DNA of 64,000 nt from contig CM052354.1 in assembly GCA_028551475.1 (NCBI GenBank), positions 8,887,172-8,951,171 of the forward strand, written 5' to 3'. The position numbers and the translations under genes were made by a program. Within the stretch, counting starts at the first letter, position 1; each line of letters begins with the position of its first letter. Positions 55,789-64,000 of this stretch are shown in pieces. The stretch comes from Casuarina equisetifolia (lineage: Eukaryota > Streptophyta > Magnoliopsida > Fagales > Casuarinaceae). Under the pieces are notes generated by a model. That model searched no databases and was not told the DNA's origin. It saw nothing but the letters and a program-made list of their open reading frames with translations.

Positions 55789-57600
55789 TTTTGTTTAGAG
55801 AAGCATTAACACTTCTTACGAGAATTATGTCATTGACATAGATGAAGAAAAAGCATATGTAGATGTATATAAGATAAATAATGATGAATTAACTTTTGAA
55901 ATTCAAAAATCAATGGTTTGGAAAAGGACTACTAAGCCATTGGGTTTGTTTTTAAGCCATAATTGGGGGTATAGAAGATGAAAAATATTTTATAGATCTC
56001 GAAAGTCAATGAAGCCTTAAGGTTGAGTCATGTAGACCTTTTATTCTAGGTTGTAGTGTAAAGAGACATTTTTGACATTGAATTGTTAAATTGTCTAACT
56101 ATTAGAGTATGCCATTACAAGGATTGTTTAAACAATTATTAGGTTTACGATAGGGATGAAAGTTTCCAAATAATTGATACTACAATGTTGGTGGAAATCT
56201 TGAGCAACAAGTTGTGCTCTATAATGTTCAAGTGGGTTGTTAGAATTCCATTTGACATTGTATAATCATTTGCATTCTATTGGGATGACATTTTTGGATT
56301 GTGATCCAATTCTCATGTTGGATTTTTAAGAAATACAATGTATTCATTTGCATGACTAAACACCAACTATGACCTTTGAAAGCCTCAATGAAATTTTTAA
56401 GCTCGATGTAAGGATGAGATAAGGTTATAAGAGCATACATATGTTGATGAGTAATTGCACATCTAGGGATTATATGTTGCCATTATGTGCATTGGTGGTT
56501 GAGATGGTTAAGGTCCTTTTAGACTAGAAATCAAAAAAGGTGGATCTTGAGTTTGTAGTTTAATTGGATGATTGATTGGTATAGTATTTTGTGAAGAAGT
56601 TATTTTGGCTTAAGAAATAAAAAGTTAGGTTCTAGATGTTGTAGTAGGATCTTGTGTTTGAGGTTGATGAAAAAGAAATAGATGTTCATCAAATATTTAA
56701 TCTATGGCAACACATGTTTTATTTATTTTTGTGTAGTGACATCTACTTCCTTTCTAACTATTAGGATACCTAGGAAATACACATGGTGTTGATCATGGAT
56801 TTAGCTTATGATGTGTGTAGGATTAAAGAAGTGTAGATAGGGCATAAAAAAACTCTTAAGTGGGAGATGGATGGGGTATTATGATAAATTTTTCCCAAAA
56901 GAGTTTTATTTTGTAATATTGGAATGGACAACCAATTTATAATGTGGGTAGTTATTTGAAAAGCAACATCCTAGTATCTTCTAGGTACTTAGGCATGATG
57001 GATCAAAGAAAGTCAAGTTCCAATAATATGCCAATGTTTCTTTCAGTGGATCCATTATAAAAGATGGCATATGGCCTTAAGATTTGTTAATGGATGTTTG
57101 GTTAGGCTAACAAGGTGCAAAATGGTTTGGACACAAATTTCATTGTCTTAGCACTTCTGATATTTTTTATTTTTGTATTTAGTTGATTTTCAACAGGTTT
57201 GTGAATTTTGTTTTTGAAAATATTGAGTAATTAGTCTTAAGAAGAAAGACAATAGATCCAAGTAAACTTCTAGGTAAAACTTGGAGAAAAGTGAACTTGT
57301 AAGAATTATCTACATAATAAATGTAATACTTATGGCCTTGAGATGAAGGCATAGGAGTAAGCCTTTAAATGTAAAAGTGGACTAAGTCCATTACGGCCCG
57401 AGAAATGTTATTTGTAAAGGGATTGGTGTTATGAATGCTTGTTCTAATTTAACATGCAATAAAGAAGATGGTATAGAACTTGTAAATTTTGTTCCTCTTA
57501 TTTTCAAAAGTCTTATTACATTTTTATAATTAGTATGTCCTAGACAAAGATACCAATTTACAAGTTTATTAGTGTAGAGCATCAAAGTAGTGGGTTGCTA
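55789..57600 (-). mobile_element. copia element 6, 5' part (pre-integrase to RT)
   Basis: On the - strand 57585-57391 carries 'LCLGHTNYKNVIRLLK' (GAG-pre-integrase). Near 55842-55825 it reads 'YVNDIILVRS', the RT box with Asn for one catalytic Asp. The sequence then breaks at the 5' LTR of element 5 and continues at 50591. Heavily decayed; 5' border not found. Confidence 0.65.
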
Positions 57601-60466
57601 TTGGGAGGCTAACTACTTATAAGGTTAAAGGCCTATCCTCACACTTTCAATATGAAACAATACCTGTTTTTAACAAAGATGCATTCAATGCTACTGATTT
57701 GCTCCAATTTTCGCCCAATATAACAAGCTAACCTATTGTGGCTATGGATTTCTTTATGGCTACTGACCTTCTAGGTTTTCTATCTTATTAGGTTTAGTTT
57801 AGAATAGAAACAAGTTGAAAATAATGTTCTATACTAATATTTAAGGAGTGAGTCCTGTTGCCCACACAATTGCATTAACAAAATGTGAACTGTTAAGATA
57901 ATAGGGAGGGATTATGTTCCATATGCAAATGTATTTCCTAACAATAAGGCAAAAAGTTATGACTCTATGCAAGATATTAACACGAATGTCCATTTTTGGT
58001 GTGCTTTGCAAGTTTAGCAAGTTTTGTTATATAGAATTGCAACAAGTATTATTTTTCTTGGCAGCAAATATAGAATCTTATACAGAAGATTCTTAATATA
58101 TTCTTTAACAATATGAGTTTCATTACCCATATCTTAACTTGTCCCTCACCATGATAATCCAATTATTAGATTATCATCGTACCTCATTACATGAGTAATG
58201 TGTAAGCTTAGATCAAGAGAAGTCTATAAGACTACTAAAGGAATCATTTGTTATGTCCTTGCATACCTACTTTAGTTTATGGGTGATTAATTAGGAAGTC
58301 CCTTGCGAAGAGGTTAGAGAACTTCTTCTTCTTGAAGCTCTCTATTGTGAAATGGAACAAAAAATGGAGCTTATGAGTAAGCAAACCTTTTAGTTTTCAT
58401 TACTGAAGTTTGCTAATACAAAAGTTGATATAAAAGTACTTTACCCTTATATAGACTTAAGTGACTAACCACACGTGCTCCATGGTTTCATGCAAAGGGA
58501 GAATAGGACATAGTTTCTTGCTTCATCCCTGCCCTATGCTACCTTCTAACATGCTAACTCGTGATAGTAGACTAAGACTACTTAGGTACCTACTAGTTAG
58601 AGATAGACTTTGGCTTAAGACATCTTCTCCCCACCAACCCGTCAGTATGATGTGTTCATGTTACCTATAACCTCAAAATATTTAAAAAGGAACCCACATG
58701 GGTGCCAGGTCATCCATTACAAGGCAGGTTTGCAACATCCTTAGCAATGTGAGGTAACTTCATACTATTTACTTAACATGTTCCCTCACAGCAATGGTCT
58801 AACCGGATTACATTAAGGTGTCACTTTTACTATGTAAGGGTGTTAAAATATAACCTAAGTTCTAATATTATATTAAGTTTTATAGATAAAGTTTCATTTT
58901 TATCTAACTTAAAACTCTAAAGTATTAAGTGATAGAACTTATTGTCTTATATCTTGGATTCTTAATATAAGATAATGTCTACATCTTAACAAATACCACC
59001 TATTTGCAAGGATGTTACCAGCTAGACTCCCATACTCTTGTGAGAAGGGTGGTCTCTTGATAGGATAAATTTGGGTGAAAATTGTATATTTTAGGTGGCA
59101 TAAGTTGGCTCAACCTTTTGAAAAGTTGAGTTTGATACTCTCCTTTTGTTATTATTTATCCAACAGCAAGGAGAAAAATTACAAGAAAACATAATTACTG
59201 ATTTGTTAATTTTGTAATCATCTAAAGTTCAAGTGAAGTTGAAAATTTTGAAACTTGCGTAACCAATGAATAAGAGGAACTATAATGTTATATCCATTTA
59301 TGGTACTCCTTTTGGACAGTCATGGGAAGGCAACGGCTATTCTAATCTCCCATACCAGTTTTTCAATCACAAAAAAATTATAATCCATGCAGGCTGCACA
59401 ATACAATCTCAATACTAAGTCAATGATTTAATTTTCTTTTTTGGATTTTCACAAAAAATCCAAGAATTTTTTCCTGGACGACCAATCTCGACGTTATGTA
59501 AGAGGTGCTGTGATACGAACATGCAAGTATATCGACAAAATACCAAGCAGGAAAAACTAAAATTCAAAATTTTTGTACATTTGGTGAAAAGCTCTATACC
59601 TCACCTTATCTTCCCCTTAAACTCAACTATCAGGGCTGCAAATCCGGACAGATATGCAGAGATTTGAGATTGGATAACTTGCTCTTGTTTTGCCATTTTC
59701 ACGATTTAACGGGGAACCAAGGTTCTACAAGTTTGACGATGAGAATGCCATGGCAAGTTAACAATTCGGGTACACTCTCATTGCCAAATTTTCTAGTGAT
59801 AGATATCGCATACATATACAGACCATCATATTTTTGAACATTGGGGATTGGACATGCCCACTGTGGTAGGTTTGTTGGATTATAAACAAGTGTGTATTAG
59901 GCTCCCATATGAAGAAGCTTGTATCAGGGTCTTGGCGGTAGAATCCCAGATTATTGCAGATTGTAGATTTGTGATTTACGTGTGCTTAGAACCTTATAAT
60001 TTTCCATTTGTGCTGTGCTGGAGCTACAATTTGGTAGTTCTGCAAGCCGTTCAAATGATTTCGAATGCCAAACTACATGGTGTTATGGGATTGTTTTGTG
60101 GTTTGAGACTAGTTTTAGCAGCAGGTTCAGGAAAGAAATGCCGGTATGTGTTGATAAAAAATAGTCCTTACCTTCCCAGGAGTCAATTGCCTTTGCATCA
60201 TGAAAACTGAGTCGTAATAGATTTGCAGCAGTCGACACTGAGGCTTGTCCTGCTACGAAAAATCATCTGCCCTACTGGTAATTACCCTAGCATCATCAAG
60301 TGTTTATGCAAATGAACCCCAAAATCAACACGCACAATTTTCCTAAAACGTAATAGGTTTGTTTGATTTCAACATACCAGAAACAAAGACTCCATTATTA
60401 AAGGAAAGAAACATCGCAATGATCTCACAAAACTTCAAACCTACAATTCTCCTCAGGGTCGCTAGC
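57601..60466. other. unassigned, probably old repeat DNA
   Basis: AT-rich with no supported gene. 58085-58140 and about 58960-58990 resemble repeats in endoglucanase intron 2. A 120-codon + strand frame at 59848-60210 has no recognisable domain. Confidence 0.4.
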
Positions 60467-60950
60467 CTACTTGTTCTTCTTCTTTGGCCTCAGCTGCAGT
60501 TCACATAAAAGATCGTTACATTATCTCAATTCACAGACAAAGAAAGCAAGGAAAGAATTTCTAGTGGTCTTGTTTCCTTTTATTCTGATATTCACAAGTA
60601 AATGATGAAGAAATCAATTCACTACTCACTTGGGAGACTTTTCCATGTTTGCCTTCAGTTGCAGCAGCAGCAGCAGCAGCTCCACCATTTCTCTGCAGAG
60701 CATCCCAAGGTAAACCATCGAAGCGATCAAGGAGATCTTGATGGCCTTCAAAAAGAGCAGCGAGCTGAACACGAAGGTCAGCCTTCGTGATCTCTTCCCT
60801 GTCAAACATCATCAGAAGATCCACGAGACGCTTGTAAGCACCCTCATTGTCTCGGAAACGCCAACGCGCTTCGCCGACGAAGGATACTGTGATCCAGAAC
60901 GCATGTCTTTGCGCGTCCCTGCCTCCTCCGTGCTGGGTTTCATCACTCAT
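60467..60950 (-). CDS. small SIN3-like single PAH-domain protein
   Basis: Two exons on the - strand, 60950-60630 (107 codons) and 60493-60467 (LRPKKKNK then TAG), joined by a phase-0 GTGAGT...AG intron; 115 aa. Residues about 36-81 ('AYKRLVDLLMMFDREEI', 'LAALFEGHQDLLDRFDGLP') follow the paired amphipathic helix pattern, including the LFxGHxDLLxxFxxLP ending. A seven-Ala run from GCT/GCA codons and a basic tail, possibly a nuclear signal, follow. SIN3 PAH domains bind repressor peptides and recruit histone deacetylases; full SIN3 has several PAH domains and over 1000 aa, so this stand-alone domain is unusual in size. Function is inferred from the domain only. The next in-frame ATG is at residue 47, which would cut the domain, so the first ATG is preferred. 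Confidence 0.8.
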
Positions 60951-63900
60951 GGCGGATTACAAAGATCGAGTTTTGAGTTCTTGGTTTGGCCTTTGATGGT
61001 GTGAATCTTGCAAGAAGGACTTTAACCTTTTATGCATGGCTTTGGAGCCCGCGCTCTGATATAACTGAATTCCAAACGACACGTGGGAAGTTCTGTAGAT
61101 ACAGCATTTTGACATCCTTCATTTCAACACGTGTGAGTGACACGTCATCCTCATTTTGACTCTGGCGAGATCACATTTTCGACAATGTAAAGACTTATTT
61201 CCATGGAATTGTCCCGCATTAATAGAGGTCACAAATGGAACCCTTTCCGAAACCCACTAGGACTCAGAAGAAGAAAGAGGAAGTCCTAAAGTTATTGCCT
61301 TCTTTTGAGAATGAGAGAAGGATAATTAGTCTTCATGGTCCAACCATTTCGAAGGTCTTGGAGATGTTTGATGAGTGGAAGCAGTATGTGTTTGACAAGG
61401 GCTTCGAAATATCTTAAAAGAATGCCATGACAAGCTTTGCTTGACTAATTCTAATCCATCAACATTCCGGTATAAGGATCCCCATAAGATGCTGCCACAT
61501 TGATGGTGCTATTGTTGATGTAGTATTGGAAAGCTTGATAGTGATGCTATAATAGAGGTATGTTGGCCATATTGGTAAGCTAATGCCAATATCAATGGAT
61601 AGTTTATGTGTATGATTGTTTATATCGGATGAAGTCTTTTGTTGGAATAATCTATGCTGAGACAATCCTATAGTAATAAATGGATAATCAATTTTATTGT
61701 TGTATTTATAAGTTATATATTTATAGCTTGTGAGTTATAATTATCATAACATGTGAGTTATCATAAGCATCCTTACATGTGAGTTATAATTCTCATTTAA
61801 CTTTAGATAAGGACCAAGTACTAATTTATTATGAGTAATAAATCAGCCAAAGAACTATTATTTAAGCTCTCATTCTAACATATAAGATACTAGTTTTGCC
61901 AAACAATACTTGCATTCTCATTACCCATATTTGATTTGTGACTCTACCTGCTGGCATTTTCCTAGAAATTGTTTTATATTCTTTTGTGTTCACATCAAAC
62001 TTCATTTTCACCTTTAAATTTACCATAGAAACCAATAACATGATCTACCTTCACCCTCATTTTGTGGGATAGGACATCTCAATTAGGAAAGTGACAGGAT
62101 GTGTTGTATTTCTTAAAGTGTAGTCATGAAGAAAATTGTCATGATAATTCTATTGATTGTGTAGTATCTTTTGCTAATGCTATAATACCTTTTAATTTGA
62201 GTAATTCATGTCATAAACTTTCTATTTTATTGAATTTCAATATTTTGATTAGTAGGGACATTTCTTGATTAGTAGGGATGTAGTTTGATATGAGGATTTG
62301 TTTTTCTTGTTAACACAATTCTTGGGACCTTATCATATGCCTCAAGGAGAACCATTTTGTCTAATGCACTTATGGGTGATAAACCTTCTCTTTCAACACA
62401 TAATCCTCTAATTGCCACATCAAGTCCACACCCACTAGTTTGTATCATGGTCATGGGGCATAAGTCTCCTATTTTTACACTCATATATGATTTGGTCAAC
62501 CTTTCTCCTGATCCATCTCATGTTGCTACACTCATACCTAATTTGGCCAACCATCCTCTAGATCCCTCCAAGCCATTGTTCCTTATACTAGTAGGTAATC
62601 CTCATCTCATCTTATTGATCCTTGCATCATCCTCCCATTTCTCAAACCGAACTCATAAACCTCTCATTTGTGCAACTAATTACATATGTCCTACCATATA
62701 CACTATCCCATGTTCCTAAACTAATTCCCATCAAAATGTGTCAAGCAAGAAGATATTCTAATTTAAAGTCAACTTTTTGTTGAGTTTTTTAATTATTGTA
62801 ATATATTTTTTTCAATTAACTTTTAAATTAAATCTTTAAATATTTTATCGCAGATTATAAGGATCAAAGCTTTCGTTTCTCCTCCAGTTTTTGTATTGTA
62901 TTGTTATGCACGGAATGAGGTTATTTTTAATGCGGCGAGAAGGGCAACAAAGGCTTTCCCAATCATCGAGAAAATTCGAGCCTAGCGTAACCTATAGAGA
63001 CTAGTTTATTATTACCAGAGATTAGAAAACATTATCAAGCGGAGAATTTCTTCTGGGGCCAGATTGGATCTAGTTCCTCGTATTTCGAGATCCATTATGC
63101 GTACAAGTATAGTCACGGTTAAATCCCCAACCATTCTCTATGCTTGAAACGAGATTAAGAAAATAGAAAATTATAGAAAAGTAAGGCAACGTTCGTAGTG
63201 TTTGACTAAACATCTCATTTCTAGGATGTTGGTGTACTGGTTTTTCTATAAGACTCGCAGCCAATCATCAGCACATGAAAAACGAATGGTCATGGAAAAT
63301 CTAGAATTCCAAAATCAATGGCCTAACGTGTCACTAATAAGTCAAGTTTTTTCGTTGATATGATAAAATAAGATAAGGGAAATAATTATTGAGAAAGTCA
63401 GCTGTTTGTGTAATTTTTGTCCATGTAAAATAAAGCGCTGTGGCGGCATAGCGTTTTCGTAGAAAAAGATGATTGAGAGTACAATATTGCACATCGAGCA
63501 AGTGCCAATTTAAAAGCACGTCATCTCCCTAGTCATAAAGGTGGCAATTACAATTTGGCAATCAGATCCTTTTCATTTGCATGCATTCATTCAGTGGTGG
63601 GTAGCCAATTAAATCCAAGATTATCGAGCAAGCTCTAGGCCTTTGAAATCGGAGCATTCATTCAAATGTACCCTTCTAAGATACTTACAACTTGATTCAA
63701 GAATTAGTAAAATTTATTATTATCAATATAGCTATGATAGTAAAGGAACCTATTAAGGTATGAACAATAAGTCTCATATATGTAAAGAGTATATTTGGAT
63801 TATTGCTAATATATAATGAGTTTTACTAACTTTTGAATTAGATAGTAAAATTTAATACGATATCAAAGTTAAAATTTTCCTTAGGACTATTATGTGTTAA

Positions 63901-64000
63901 AGATTTGAGGCTGTTATGCGGCTTCACTTTAGAAGACTTGATGTTGTTATTTTTTTAGAATCTAGATCCTCCAATCACAAGGAGGTAGTTAACAAATTGA
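60951..64000. other. promoter side of the PAH gene and unassigned sequence
   Basis: The first 200-300 bp should hold the PAH gene promoter. A + strand frame at 61235-61417 ('KPTRTQKKKEEVLKLLPSF') is short and unrecognised. 61690-61800 has repeated 'gtgagttat' phrases. 63841-63875 contains 'aatacgatatcaaagttaaa', like a decayed LTR primer-site region. No gene is supported. Confidence 0.4.

Noticed and set aside
59848..60210. 120-codon + strand frame
   Set aside because: No recognisable domain, AT-rich repeat-like surroundings, no splice partners.
61235..61417. 60-codon frame with Lys-rich start
   Set aside because: Too short and unmatched to call; could be a transposon fragment, but no defining motif is visible.
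62357..62719. 120-codon + strand Pro/Ser/Leu-rich frame
   Set aside because: Composition-driven, no domain, and no supporting neighbouring exons.

Overview
The window is nuclear DNA from a dicot-type flowering plant. Genes are split by many GT-AG introns, the non-coding DNA is AT-rich with many microsatellites, and Ty1/copia retrotransposons are abundant. Protein matches are to plant families: plant NAD(H) glutamate dehydrogenase, KORRIGAN-type membrane endoglucanase and a plant TARBP1/Trm3-like methyltransferase. I cannot fix the species; a woody eudicot such as grapevine is a guess. All gene models were assembled by eye from splice signals, frame continuity and family knowledge.

Layout. 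(1) 209-15476, + strand: the 3' part (19 exons, 773 codons, 5' end outside the window) of a large SpoU-family tRNA 2'-O-ribose methyltransferase gene. (2) 16627-17417, - strand: a small gene convergent with it, coding for an unrecognised His-rich basic protein; a long CA microsatellite fills its 98-bp first intron. (3) 21347-24453, + strand: a nine-exon glutamate dehydrogenase gene of family-typical length (411 codons), but with one extra A in exon 1 and an Arg-to-Leu change in a conserved motif. (4) 24430-37675: a rearranged block. The last codons, 3' UTR and downstream flank of the GDH gene occur twice in direct orientation (24430-26320 and 34697-36560), with a third partial copy at 37135-37675. 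Between the two main copies lie two copia fragments of one family in inverted orientation, and one arm is split by a nearly full-length copia element on the - strand. (5) 40157-43685, - strand: an apparently intact five-exon KORRIGAN-type GH9 endo-1,4-beta-glucanase gene (619 aa), with a 152-bp foldback element in intron 1. (6) 44128-57600: more copia DNA. A complete + strand element with matching 5-bp target duplications sits 447 bp upstream of the endoglucanase ATG. Further on, a Tnt1-like - strand element is nested in the reverse-transcriptase gene of an older - strand copia. (7) 60467-60950, - strand: a two-exon gene for a 115-aa single-domain protein resembling a SIN3 paired amphipathic helix (PAH). 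The rest to 64000 holds no gene I can support.

The host genes have unrelated jobs (tRNA modification, nitrogen/carbon metabolism, cell-wall synthesis, possible transcriptional repression); I see no operon-like or pathway cluster. The main interest is structural: an apparently damaged GDH gene, its duplicated tail around an inverted retrotransposon pair, and retrotransposons packed against the endoglucanase promoter.
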